A stretch of DNA of 39,860 nucleotides. Origin: Serratia sp. Ag1. GTDB lineage: Bacteria; Pseudomonadota; Gammaproteobacteria; Enterobacterales; Enterobacteriaceae. Every line of letters starts with the position of its first letter. Positions within the stretch are counted from its first letter, which is position 1. Positions 5,057 to 12,494 of this stretch are shown piece after piece. A program made the position numbers and the translations under genes. The notes beneath the pieces are model-generated. The model was not told where the DNA came from and searched no databases. It worked only from the letters and a program-made list of their open reading frames with translations. The stretch is from NCBI RefSeq assembly GCF_000743355.1, contig NZ_JQEI01000095.1:1-39860 (forward strand). The letters are read 5' to 3'.

Positions 5057-8000
5057 AGTCAGTGGCTATAATAATGGTGGTAAAGAGTATTTGGAAGAGG
5101 GGCGAAAAAACGGCAGGGAGTTAAGCCGTGATGAATTAGATGAAAGGGTTATTCTTGATGGTGATTTGGGATTAACACAAATGGTCTATCAACAAATCCC
5201 TGATAAGGGACAAGAGCGTTATGCTACCTTTACTTTATCATTTCGTGAGGATGAAATCCCAAATGAAACATTGCTTGAAATCACGAAGGAATTTAAACAG
5301 TTTTTAATGTACGCATATGAAGAAGATGAGTATAATTTCTATGCGGAGGCACATCTCCCAAAAATAAAAGAAACTATTGATAAAAAAACTGGTGAAAAGA
5401 TTGAAAGAAAACCTCACATTCACATTTTTGTTCCGCGAAAAAATTTACTGACGGGTAAAGAAATGAATCCCCGAGGAATGTTTGACTCGAATGTAAAATA
5501 CTTTGAAGCTTTCCAGGAATACATTAATCAGAAGTATAACCTTGCTTCACCTCGCGAACATGTTCGAGTAGACCCTACCAATGTTGCTGATGTTTTGTCT
5601 CGTTATAAAGGCGATGACTTCAGAACTAAAAACCAAGATTTTAAAAAGCAGTTAGTCGCAGATGTTATTGAAAAAGATATTACTACTCGCGAGGGATTTT
5701 ATGCTCATGTATCCACTTTTGGCGAAACCAAGATTAGGAATAAAGGGAAAGCTAATGAGTACATAGCTGTTAAGCTCCCAGAAGATAAAAAGTTTACGAA
5801 TCTCAAAGAGACAATATTTCATGATGATTTTATCGTTAATCGTGAAATAAAAAAACCACCATTGGATAAAGCTGTTATCAGTGCGCGGTTTGCAGAATGG
5901 CCTCAGCGTGCAAAAGAAATTAAGTATGTTAGTAAAGCTACACCAAAATTCAGGCAGCTTTATAAGGATGCTAATGCTGAACAAAAGATAACGATGTTGG
6001 CACAAAGACAAAATGAATTTTATGAAAAAAATAGGGGGCGATATGAGTTACACCCTGCCAAATGGCAAAGAAGTAATCAGCGAAGTGCTGATGAAGCTGG
6101 ACGAATCGGATTTACCAAATCTCCCGATGGCTTGCAAAGTTTGTCCGGCGGCGATGTGGCAACTGACAGGGACTATCGAGAAGCCGAGCGTTCGGTGCTA
6201 CTGCCGGGCGATGCACACATTCACATGGGACAACAAAACTCAGGAAGAGATTCTCGATTGCGACATGATCTATCAGGAAGAAGAGGAAGACGAAACACTG
6301 GCGAATACGACTTCGACAAGCATGCCCGCGTTCATGGCATCCCAAGCCTCACCAGTTTCGCCCAACGACGCGGATACCGACTACGAGGAGGTTTCGGAGG
6401 ATTAGACGCTGAGTCGATCAATTTACCTCCTCATGCCCTTAATCCCAAAAAAATAGCAAGTGTTGAAGACATTCAAAAAAGAGCTGTAAGGCTTTTTGGT
6501 AAATCGAATGTAAAAGACTCTACAAATAGAGTGAGTCCTATTCGTAGAGTTATGCCTAAAAAAGATAAAAATGCTTCTTTTGTTGCTGCTTATTTTTTAA
6601 GAAAAATGGAGGAGAATTCAATACAACCAGCGTTACGCCGTGAAATACGCGAAATTGATAAAAAGTTTTATAATACACGTCGATTTATTGCGACTGATGA
6701 AAGGTTAACGAGAACTGAGAAAAAACAAATCATCTCAGTATTAACGTTTGAACGCATGAAAGCACATCATGCGCTCAAACATCCCAATGAATATTTCGAG
6801 TTGGAGAATGATACTATGGGTAGTGAAGATATTCGTAAATTAGTCAAAGGAAAACGTATTCCCGATAATTCTATCACTAAGGGTGAAGCCGCAGCTGAAC
6901 CGCAAAACGCAAAAGCTCGTTTCGCTCGCATTATCAAGAACGTTAATGAGCATGTTGCAGAGCAACGCGCTCGTGAGCGGCAGAGAACAATCACGGCTAA
7001 TGATCTGTATACCAAACGAGCTAAACTTAGCCAGAATATTCACTATCTCGATAAGAAGACTGACCGGACGATGTTTGTCGATACAGGCCGGGCTATTGCT
7101 TTACGCAAAAGTGGTATGACTGCCTCAGCTGTAGTGGTTGCTCTTGAATTAGCAAAAGAAAAATTTGGTAGCACGCTAACTATTAATGGTAGTAAGCAGT
7201 TTAAAGAGCAGGTGATAGAGGCTGTCGCAAAAAACAATCTGGATATTCATTTTACCGATAAAGCTATGAACAAACGTCTGGCTGAAAGGAAGGAAGAACT
7301 AGCAATTGAGCGAAGCGGCAATAGTGTTGAAATGCCAGAGCCTACGATTAACGCGGTACGTGAGATAAAGGATATCAGCCCGGAAGCAGTATCTTCCGTC
7401 AATGTAAGCATATTGCAGGATTCGCTTCCTGGTACAGCTGGTGTTAAGCATGATGCTGAAACAAACCAGTATGAAGTGTTAGTCGCGTCTAAAGAGGAAG
7501 GGGAGGTTTTCCGTTTTGCTATGTCACCAAGCGAAGAAGCTGCCACCCGGATTGCAACTTTAATCAACGATCATGACCCGGAGCATTTAGCTTCAGCAAT
7601 GCGTAATGAACTTTCGCAGGAATTGGAATCAGAGACGGCCACACAGCCAGCTCAAACTTCGCAGCCTGAAAAATCCTCAGAATCCATCTATGAAGGTGAA
7701 TTAGTCGAACATGGTGCCGCGCCATATAAATTTAAACCCGATATGGCTAAACCAGAAGGAGAGCGTAATGATAGTTACTACGTTACTCTACGTCACGCTG
7801 ATGGTAGTGAGCGTACTTTGTGGGGCGTTGGGCTTGAAGATGCCGTACAGCAATTCAATGTTGGCGAGAAGATCAAGCTTGAAGACAAGGGGGTAGTGCC
7901 TGTTAAATGGACTGAGACTCTTAAAGATGGTTCCACTGTGGAAAAATCAGGCCAGCGCCGGACTTGGGAAGGTTCACCAGTTGGACGAGAACGCGATCAA

Positions 8001-8057
8001 AATGACAGCGTGAACTATCAGAATCATGAAGATTATGATGGCCCTGGAGTTGCCTGA
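5046..8057 (+). CDS. traI: MOBP-type relaxase, TraI-like (1003 aa)
   Basis: The transesterase that nicks oriT and leads the strand into the recipient. The likely catalytic Tyr15 lies in GGKEYLEEGR, and the metal-binding histidines are His103 (YAEAHLPK) and His124/His126 (RKPHIHIFVP). The relaxase domain covers about residues 1-190. Residues 333-453 are an Arg/Gly/Ser/Asp-rich, domain-less linker whose base composition is shaped by another gene in a second frame (6043-6405). About residues 655-745 resemble the LPD7-type domain common in large relaxases, and 880-975 contain a beta-rich region (SYYVTLRHADGSERTLWGVG). No helicase or primase motif was seen. The gene ends before a hairpin terminator at 8074. 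Confidence 0.85.
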   Translation: MLIRVSGYNNGGKEYLEEGRKNGRELSRDELDERVILDGDLGLTQMVYQQIPDKGQERYATFTLSFREDEIPNETLLEITKEFKQFLMYAYEEDEYNFYAEAHLPKIKETIDKKTGEKIERKPHIHIFVPRKNLLTGKEMNPRGMFDSNVKYFEAFQEYINQKYNLASPREHVRVDPTNVADVLSRYKGDDFRTKNQDFKKQLVADVIEKDITTREGFYAHVSTFGETKIRNKGKANEYIAVKLPEDKKFTNLKETIFHDDFIVNREIKKPPLDKAVISARFAEWPQRAKEIKYVSKATPKFRQLYKDANAEQKITMLAQRQNEFYEKNRGRYELHPAKWQRSNQRSADEAGRIGFTKSPDGLQSLSGGDVATDRDYREAERSVLLPGDAHIHMGQQNSGRDSRLRHDLSGRRGRRNTGEYDFDKHARVHGIPSLTSFAQRRGYRLRGGFGGLDAESINLPPHALNPKKIASVEDIQKRAVRLFGKSNVKDSTNRVSPIRRVMPKKDKNASFVAAYFLRKMEENSIQPALRREIREIDKKFYNTRRFIATDERLTRTEKKQIISVLTFERMKAHHALKHPNEYFELENDTMGSEDIRKLVKGKRIPDNSITKGEAAAEPQNAKARFARIIKNVNEHVAEQRARERQRTITANDLYTKRAKLSQNIHYLDKKTDRTMFVDTGRAIALRKSGMTASAVVVALELAKEKFGSTLTINGSKQFKEQVIEAVAKNNLDIHFTDKAMNKRLAERKEELAIERSGNSVEMPEPTINAVREIKDISPEAVSSVNVSILQDSLPGTAGVKHDAETNQYEVLVASKEEGEVFRFAMSPSEEAATRIATLINDHDPEHLASAMRNELSQELESETATQPAQTSQPEKSSESIYEGELVEHGAAPYKFKPDMAKPEGERNDSYYVTLRHADGSERTLWGVGLEDAVQQFNVGEKIKLEDKGVVPVKWTETLKDGSTVEKSGQRRTWEGSPVGRERDQNDSVNYQNHEDYDGPGVA
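6043..6405 (+). CDS. Nested acidic Cys-rich protein inside traI (TraH-like position, 120 aa)
   Basis: A complete frame within traI, shifted by one base relative to the relaxase. The ATG at 6043 has a strong Shine-Dalgarno, AGGGGGCG, just upstream. The product has ordered cysteines: CKVCPAAMW, then RCYCRAMHTFTW and LDCD, a pattern like a small metal site. It ends in a very acidic tail (EEEEDE, then DADTDYEEVSED). The relaxase frame over the same bases is low-complexity linker, which suggests the nested frame is the more constrained one. In RP4 the acidic TraH protein (about 119 aa) is likewise encoded in another frame inside traI and stabilises the TraI/TraJ complex. Identity with TraH is by position, size and charge, not by sequence. 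Confidence 0.65.
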   Translation: MSYTLPNGKEVISEVLMKLDESDLPNLPMACKVCPAAMWQLTGTIEKPSVRCYCRAMHTFTWDNKTQEEILDCDMIYQEEEEDETLANTTSTSMPAFMASQASPVSPNDADTDYEEVSED

Positions 8058-8073
8058 CGTTATGGCTAGAATT

Positions 8074-8108
8074 ACAGTTAGGTCGCTCGGAATCGGCCTA
8101 ACTGTTTC
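8074..8108 (+). terminator. Hairpin after traI
   Basis: ACAGTTAGG (8074-8082) and CCTAACTGT (8097-8105) form a perfect 9-bp stem with a 14-base loop, followed by TTT. It probably ends the traJ-traI transcript and insulates the replicon. Confidence 0.6.
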
Positions 8109-8181
8109 CAGCATTGTATGTTATATCTCTATGTATAATGGTTCGCGATTGCATTAATGATAAAGAAGTAGGGGGGGGTAC

Positions 8182-8421
8182 ATGACTGATGGCGTTATGT
8201 TAACGAAATGTGACCGTACACCCAAAAGCAATGCTCAAAAACAAAGAGAACTAAAACAGCGAAGAAAGCATACGCATACTGAGTTGAAAACATCTATTCG
8301 TAATGATGTAAAGGCAGATTTGGTTTTTTTATCAGAGCTTTACAACATGACTCAAACCGCAGTGCTTGAAGAGCTAATAACAGAAGCCAGAAGGAATTGC
8401 GGGTTTAACGACGTAAAATGA
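8182..8421 (+). CDS. Small copy-control repressor-like protein (79 aa)
   Basis: A small basic protein directly upstream of the replication control region. It has a basic N-terminal half (QKQRELKQRRKHTH) and an RHH-like C-terminal half (LKTSIRNDVKADLVFL then TQTAVLEELITEARR). CopB/RepA2 of IncFII and the accessory repressors of related replicons have this size, charge and place, and repress rep transcription. The start at 8182 is preceded by a run of eight G residues (8171-8178) serving as an unusual Shine-Dalgarno. TATAAT occurs near 8132. The exact homologue is not identified. Confidence 0.6.
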   Translation: MTDGVMLTKCDRTPKSNAQKQRELKQRRKHTHTELKTSIRNDVKADLVFLSELYNMTQTAVLEELITEARRNCGFNDVK

Positions 8422-8585
8422 TCCAAGTGATCGCGTTATGGGGAAACTGATCTTGATCTGTGCCTCTTCAGCGTGATAGCTTACGCGGTATTCATGAGAA
8501 GAAATCATTTAGCAGTTATTTAACTCTCAGGAAATGATTTTGGTCGCTACGCCGAAAGGTAGCAAAGAAATGGGTTGGAAAGCCC

Positions 8586-8660
8586 AAAAAACAAAGCCCC
8601 GACAATCATGCTCTACTTTGGCGAGCGGACATGATAGTCAGGGCTAGGTACGAAACCTAA
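8586..8660 (-). ncRNA. Antisense copy-control RNA (RNAI/Inc type)
   Basis: On the minus strand a hairpin with arms AGCCCTGACTATCATG (complement of 8630-8645) and CATGATTGTCGGGGCT (complement of 8595-8610) is followed by TTGTTTTTT, i.e. a terminator built into the RNA. A minus-strand promoter (TTGCTT, 16 bp, TATAAT) lies at 8666-8693, placing the start near 8659. On the plus (rep mRNA) strand the loop displays TTTGGCGA, the UUGGCG-type U-turn loop known from IncIalpha, IncB and IncL/M control RNAs. The RNA, about 70 nt, would pair with this loop and block RepA synthesis. Confidence 0.85.
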
Positions 8661-8706
8661 GAAGGATTATAACCAATGTATTCCTCAAAGCAACCCCTGT
8701 TCGCCA
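8619..8706 (+). promoter_or_regulatory. Pseudoknot elements activating repA translation
   Basis: TGGCGA in the control-hairpin loop (8619-8624) is exactly complementary to TCGCCA at 8701-8706, just before the repA start. In IncIalpha and IncL/M plasmids the same loop-to-upstream pairing forms a pseudoknot that opens repA (repZ) for translation once the leader peptide has been read. Sequence, order and spacing (about 77 nt) all fit. Confidence 0.8.
8666..8693 (-). promoter_or_regulatory. Promoter of the antisense RNA
   Basis: On the minus strand TTGCTT (complement of 8688-8693), a 16-bp spacer and a perfect TATAAT (complement of 8666-8671). It drives leftward transcription into the control hairpin and overlaps the start of the RepB-like leader peptide on the other strand. 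Confidence 0.75.
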
Positions 8707-8729
8707 TAAGTGCGGGCGGCGGTGTCTGA
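8676..8729 (+). CDS. repB: RepB/RepY-type leader peptide (17 aa)
   Basis: Encodes MYSSKQPLFAISAGGGV, with GAAGGAT (8661-8667) as Shine-Dalgarno. Its stop TGA (8727-8729) lies just inside repA, whose likely GTG is at 8722, so ribosomes finishing the leader can restart at repA. In IncI/IncB/IncL/M replicons translation of such a peptide both unfolds the inhibitory stem and permits the pseudoknot. The codons for Phe-Ala-Ile (8700-8708) contain the pseudoknot partner TCGCCA. The peptide sequence itself probably does not matter. Confidence 0.75.
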   Translation: MYSSKQPLFAISAGGGV

Positions 8730-9411
8730 ACAATCTCCGATCGTAAAGCCTACAGGCGTCCCAAAGCAGTCACCTTGCTATAACGTTTCTTCGCGCAAGC
8801 GCCGCCGGTTCCTCAATCGGTGGATTAAGTCGGTGGCAACCGAAGCCGGGCGTATCAAAATCAAAAACGAACTTCGGCGTCGCATTCGGCACAACAAGTA
8901 TTGGGTCAACGAAGCAAACAAGTACGGCATTGAAACTCTGTGCGAGCTGATGCTGGCCATCTTTGATGACCTCGACTTGAGGTCGTGGGAAACGCGCAAT
9001 AATCTTGAAACGCTGGCAGAACGTGCTGGGTTGGTAACGCGCAGTGATTTAGGGCATAAGTCAATTTCCCGCGCCAGCCGGGGATGTGATCGCCTCTCCT
9101 GGCTTAATGCAATTATTTCGGAAAAAGCACCTTTCAATCCTTATGACTCCCGTTGTTCCTGTAAGAACATTGAGGTAACAGAGGATTTCTTTGCCATTCT
9201 CGGCGTTCCGTTAAAACAGGTTTACCGGGAACGAGCCAGGTTACTTAAGGCTGATCCGAATGAGATCATATCCTCCGGCGATGTCCGCCTGATCGCTATT
9301 AAGGTCGAGGGCTGGACTCGCAAAGCAGCTGCTGGGCTTGCCAGGATGAAAGCAAAGCGTGACGCAGCTCGCCAGCGCAAACAGGAATACTACTCCCCAA
9401 CCTTTGCCTGA
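8722..9411 (+). CDS. repA: RepA replication initiator, short form (229 aa)
   Basis: Replication initiator of the IncFII/IncI/IncL/M RepA type by its control region and its basic, helix-rich composition. Visible features are a basic N-terminal region (SSRKRRRFLNRWIKS), a central winged-helix-like part (ETLAERAGLVTR, SISRASRGCDRLSWL), and an Arg/Lys-rich C-terminal helix (GLARMKAKRDAARQRKQEY). The start is GTG at 8722, overlapping the leader peptide; an in-frame GTG at 8710 is less likely. Known RepZ/RepA proteins of IncIalpha and IncL/M plasmids are about 340-350 aa and IncFII RepA about 285 aa, so this one is short. There is no sign of a frameshift. The Inc group is not assigned here. Confidence 0.8.
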   Translation: MSEQSPIVKPTGVPKQSPCYNVSSRKRRRFLNRWIKSVATEAGRIKIKNELRRRIRHNKYWVNEANKYGIETLCELMLAIFDDLDLRSWETRNNLETLAERAGLVTRSDLGHKSISRASRGCDRLSWLNAIISEKAPFNPYDSRCSCKNIEVTEDFFAILGVPLKQVYRERARLLKADPNEIISSGDVRLIAIKVEGWTRKAAAGLARMKAKRDAARQRKQEYYSPTFA

Positions 9412-9776
9412 TCTCCAGTAACTACCGCCTTAGCTGGCGGGGATTCTGCACGTCCGCAATACAAAAAATAGCCTTAACGTACAATAATTTCCGAAATCCA
9501 AACCATTCCCCCTGCCGGAATGGCGGATTTTTCGGCGGTTCCGGCGTAGCCCTTCTATAACTGCTGTATAGCTTGTGGGTAAGTGATAATGAAGTGCAAA
9601 CGATAGGGCGCAATTACTCTTTTGGTTTATCTTTTAATTACTTACGTATTAAAAGATAAACCAAAAAAAGAATACATTACTGTTATCCCCTTTAAAAAGT
9701 GGATAACCAAAAAGCATCGGCGCAAGCGCCTCAAAAGTAGCTCCCCACGCTAAAGCGCGGGGCATAGAACAGTTCA
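9412..9776. other. Candidate replication origin downstream of repA
   Basis: No gene is seen. The segment holds CCGCCTTAGCTGGCGG-type symmetry just after repA, an AT-rich 19-bp perfect inverted repeat (9620-9666), and a palindrome GTTATCC...GGATAAC at 9682-9707. The right arm of the latter lies in AGTGGATAA (9698-9706), whose complement TTATCCACT matches the DnaA box in 8 of 9 positions. Hairpins GGCGCAAGCGCC and CCCCACGC/GCGCGGGG follow. In this RepA family the origin lies downstream of the gene, so oriV here is a reasonable inference. Confidence 0.55.
9620..9666. repeat. 19-bp perfect AT-rich inverted repeat in the origin region
   Basis: Arm TTTTGGTTTATCTTTTAAT (9620-9638), loop TACTTACGT, arm ATTAAAAGATAAACCAAAA (9648-9666), then more A. 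It could be a terminator for repA or its leftward counterpart, or a structural element of the origin. T-rich and A-rich flanks make it usable from both directions. Confidence 0.75.
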
Positions 9777-10063
9777 TAGAAACGCGCCTGTAGGGATTTC
9801 TGGCCGTAAACGACCAGAACCCCCAACACCCGGACAAATCACCCGCAGAAAGCCGCTCCGGCGTCTTCCTGCGTGCTCAGCCGGGCTTACGGACGCTGTG
9901 CAGCTGTATCATCGTCTGAAAGGCCGCAATAGGCTTTGCAGGGAGGGGGGGAGTATGGCGCAGAACGGGAAACTGTAACCGCCCTGACGGGCGGGCATCG
10001 CCGCCCCTCACCTTCAGCGTTTACCTGTGCCATTTCTGGCGGCTTCCATGCCCTACGGGCATA
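9777..10063. repeat. Long inverted repeat, copy B (~285 bp)
   Basis: Reverse complement of 2397-2681 with about ten substitutions and small indels (for example a G run of seven versus a C run of five). No convincing ORF lies in it. Confidence 0.85.
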
Positions 10064-10080
10064 GAATTTTTACGTAGCAC

Positions 10081-10177
10081 ATCCTTCAGTAAGGTTGAAC
10101 AAGTCCAGCTCCGGTCGTGTCGCCGGCAGCAGCTGGCCAGCGTCCTGCAGCAGCATCGAGGGGAAACATGAAATGCT
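10081..10177. repeat. Diverged repeat shared with 39465-39565
   Basis: The stretch from CTTCAGTAAGGTTGAA through the GTCGCCGGCAGCAGCTGG region to AAACATGAAATG recurs in reverse complement near 39465-39565, beside the IS end. Identity is high in the centre and lower at the start. No ORF is supported. It may be a remnant of an older element or of a second replicon. Confidence 0.6.
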
Positions 10178-10249
10178 AAAAAACAATGACTTATAAAAAT
10201 TAGCTAGAATTTTAACTAATACAAATTTTTTGATGTTATAGGACGTTAT

Positions 10250-10280
10250 AGCCCTGATATACTCGGTCACAATCAGGGCT
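10250..10280. terminator. Hairpin after the histidine kinase gene
   Basis: AGCCCTGAT (10250-10258) and ATCAGGGCT (10272-10280) form a 9-bp stem with a 13-base loop, 12 bp beyond the kinase stop. No T run follows leftward, so it is a weak or factor-dependent terminator at best. Confidence 0.4.
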
Positions 10281-10292
10281 GGTAGTAAGTAA

Positions 10293-11996
10293 TTATTTTG
10301 ATTCCATTACACTATTTATTGCTTTATTTATATCCCTGATTCTTACAGGTTTAGTTAGCATTGTTATTGATGGTATAGGGCTTTCATTCGCATAAGCACT
10401 AATAAATATGAAAGGCGTTTCTTTGTTCGGACTTTCTATAGATTTTATTTTCTGAAATAGCTCATCCCCAGTCATTATTGGCATTTGGAGATCACTAAGA
10501 ACAAGATCATAAGGTTTTCGTTGCAGTTTTTCGAATGCACGAACAGGTGAGTTTGTGAATTCAACATTATAATCAGCACTTTCAAGTATAGAGACTAATG
10601 AAGAGCATGACATTTCATTATCATCAACTAATAAGATTCTAAGATGGTTAAAATGAGGCTCGTATATGGAATTATCTATATTTTCCAATTCATGTGAGCT
10701 GGAGCCTAAAGATACGGGGATTTTTACCGTAAATGAACTTCCTTCGCCAACTTCACTTTTAACAATAATTTGGCCTTTCATTGCTTTAACCAAGCCATTA
10801 ACAATTGCCAATCCCATCCCAAAGCCAGGAACACCATTTTCGTTTCCTTTAAGTCTCTCAAAAGGACTAAATATTGATTTAATCTTATCTTTTGGAATTC
10901 CTTGCCCTGTATCTTCAACTTTTATTACAAGATTTGTTTTGGAATCTAACCCAGCTATAACATCTACATTACCTTTTTGTGTGTATTTAATAGCATTAGT
11001 AACAAGGTTCTCGACGATTTGCATTATTCTCGATGAGTCACCTATTATATTAATGTCTTGAATTTTATCTGTGATGATTTTTACGTTCTCTTTCTTTAAT
11101 GCACTAATGCAATCGTCAACGGTAAGATCAATAATTTTTTTTAAATTAAACTGTGCTGCACTTATTTGTATATTACCATTATCTATCCTTGCAAATTCAG
11201 ATAGGTCTTTCATTTGCATTTCAATTTTAGTAACAGCACTTTCTAATCTTATAAATTGAGGATCGTCATGGTTTTTATTATACTTTTGCGAAATGGCATC
11301 AATCGTGGAGATGATGGCTTGTAGGGACGTTCGTAACTCATGACCAACAATGCCCAAAAAAGCATTTTTATTATTAAATGCTTTTTTTTCTGAGTCCAAT
11401 AATTTATTTAACTTCCATAAGAAAACACAAATAAAAATACCTAATGTTATTGTTAGGATTCCCGTTATATATAAAAGTATAAGTATCTGTTTTTTTGTTT
11501 CTTTGAAATCGACATTTGCATTTGTACGCTGGCGAACTTCTGCGTGATCTGCAATATTAACTAATAACTTAGAGTCTGGCTCTATATCATTTACCAGAGA
11601 AACCACTTTTCTCATATCTGGGGACGGTTGTTTTATATAGTGATCAACAATTTCTAGTTTTTTATATATATTGTCGATAGTTTCTTTATAGTCCTTTTCT
11701 TTATAGAGAGGAATGGTTGATTCACTTTCATTTTTAATAACGGAAACTCGTGAGAATAAAATATCTAATTTCAAGCGTATTTGCTCAAGATCTTTATCAT
11801 TGCTTCTAACTAAAGCATAAAAATCCGCTAACTGAATCGAGAATTTTGCAGTTGCCCATGCGTAATTCTCTTGTGTTCCTGTAATTGCATATAAAGATTT
11901 GTCAGAAAGTAATGAGTTGTATTTTACAATTGTTGAGATAGCAAAGGCTAATGCCAATGCTATTCCTGCAAAGATTAACATCAATTTTTTATTCAT
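10293..11996 (-). CDS. Hybrid sensor histidine kinase with C-terminal receiver (567 aa)
   Basis: Last gene of the AT-rich leftward operon. TM1 spans residues 5-24 and TM2 about 170-195; between them lies a ~145-residue helical extracytoplasmic sensor region of unrecognised family. Cytoplasmic motifs are complete: H box GHELRTSLQA with His219, N box ENLVTNAIKYT (330-339), G1 DTGQGIP (362-368), F box FSPFER, G2 GFGMGLAIV (391-399). A receiver domain follows with acidic pair Asp458/Asp459, phosphoacceptor Asp502 in VLSDLQMP, and Lys549. It lacks an HPt domain, so an outside HPt may be needed to pass phosphate on. The ATG directly follows the stop of the exported protein gene (TAAATG), suggesting coupled synthesis with a possible sensing partner. 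Confidence 0.9.
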   Translation of the reverse strand: MNKKLMLIFAGIALALAFAISTIVKYNSLLSDKSLYAITGTQENYAWATAKFSIQLADFYALVRSNDKDLEQIRLKLDILFSRVSVIKNESESTIPLYKEKDYKETIDNIYKKLEIVDHYIKQPSPDMRKVVSLVNDIEPDSKLLVNIADHAEVRQRTNANVDFKETKKQILILLYITGILTITLGIFICVFLWKLNKLLDSEKKAFNNKNAFLGIVGHELRTSLQAIISTIDAISQKYNKNHDDPQFIRLESAVTKIEMQMKDLSEFARIDNGNIQISAAQFNLKKIIDLTVDDCISALKKENVKIITDKIQDINIIGDSSRIMQIVENLVTNAIKYTQKGNVDVIAGLDSKTNLVIKVEDTGQGIPKDKIKSIFSPFERLKGNENGVPGFGMGLAIVNGLVKAMKGQIIVKSEVGEGSSFTVKIPVSLGSSSHELENIDNSIYEPHFNHLRILLVDDNEMSCSSLVSILESADYNVEFTNSPVRAFEKLQRKPYDLVLSDLQMPIMTGDELFQKIKSIESPNKETPFIFISAYANESPIPSITMLTKPVRIRDINKAINSVMESK

Positions 11997-12494
11997 TTAT
12001 AGCACCGTGATTTTGTCTACTTGCCAGATAAAACGAGATAAATAAATAGGTGAGTTGAGTTTAGTCGGATTGCTGTCTAATGGATAAATTACGAAATATG
12101 GTCCAAAGTTCCTAACTTCTAAGGGTTTTCCATCCATTTTATTTGCAAGGATTATATTGAAATCTTCTACGTCAGAAATAGGAATATCAACCCAGTAGTC
12201 ATTCAGGGCATGCATTCTTAGTGTTTTTCCTTTGGCATTTACCAGATGTAATATATCTTTTATTTTTACACCTTCAAAGTTAACTGGGTGATCTTTTGCC
12301 GTCCATGATGTTGTTGTTCTTATTATTGTTTTGGGGAGTTCGTTAAAATTTTGACTTGTAAGGATGTAACCATTTTTTGTATTTGTGGTGGTTATTTTTC
12401 CATTAATATAAATATCACCTACTTTTGCGTTAGCATTTGACAGGGTTGCAAAAGATAAAACCACAACCAGAAGGAAATATTTAAATTTACGCAT
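11997..12494 (-). CDS. Exported protein with sulfite-oxidase-like (molybdopterin-fold) domain, no cysteine (165 aa)
   Basis: A signal peptide covers about residues 1-23 (KYFLLVVVLSFATLSNANA), so the mature protein should be periplasmic. The remainder follows the oxidoreductase molybdopterin-binding fold as seen in small stand-alone members: WTAKDHPVNFEGVKIKDIL, ALNDYWVDIPISDV, ILANKMDGKPLEVRNFGP and VIYPLD. The protein contains no cysteine at all, whereas catalytic members bind molybdenum through one. It is therefore more likely a ligand- or redox-sensing adaptor than an enzyme. The start at 12494 is supported by GAGG just upstream and overlaps the preceding gene by 8 bp. Close linkage to the hybrid kinase suggests it feeds its sensor domain. 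Confidence 0.7.
   Translation of the reverse strand: MRKFKYFLLVVVLSFATLSNANAKVGDIYINGKITTTNTKNGYILTSQNFNELPKTIIRTTTSWTAKDHPVNFEGVKIKDILHLVNAKGKTLRMHALNDYWVDIPISDVEDFNIILANKMDGKPLEVRNFGPYFVIYPLDSNPTKLNSPIYLSRFIWQVDKITVL

Noticed and set aside
8171..8178. Run of eight G as a phase-variation switch of the copy-control gene
   Set aside because: It lies in the ribosome-binding site, so slippage would alter only initiation; there is no supporting evidence from a single sequence.
9422..10270. Short leftward frames in the origin and repeat region (9422-9613, 9649-9837, 10070-10270)
   Set aside because: They cross inverted repeats, lack ribosome sites and are not protein-like.
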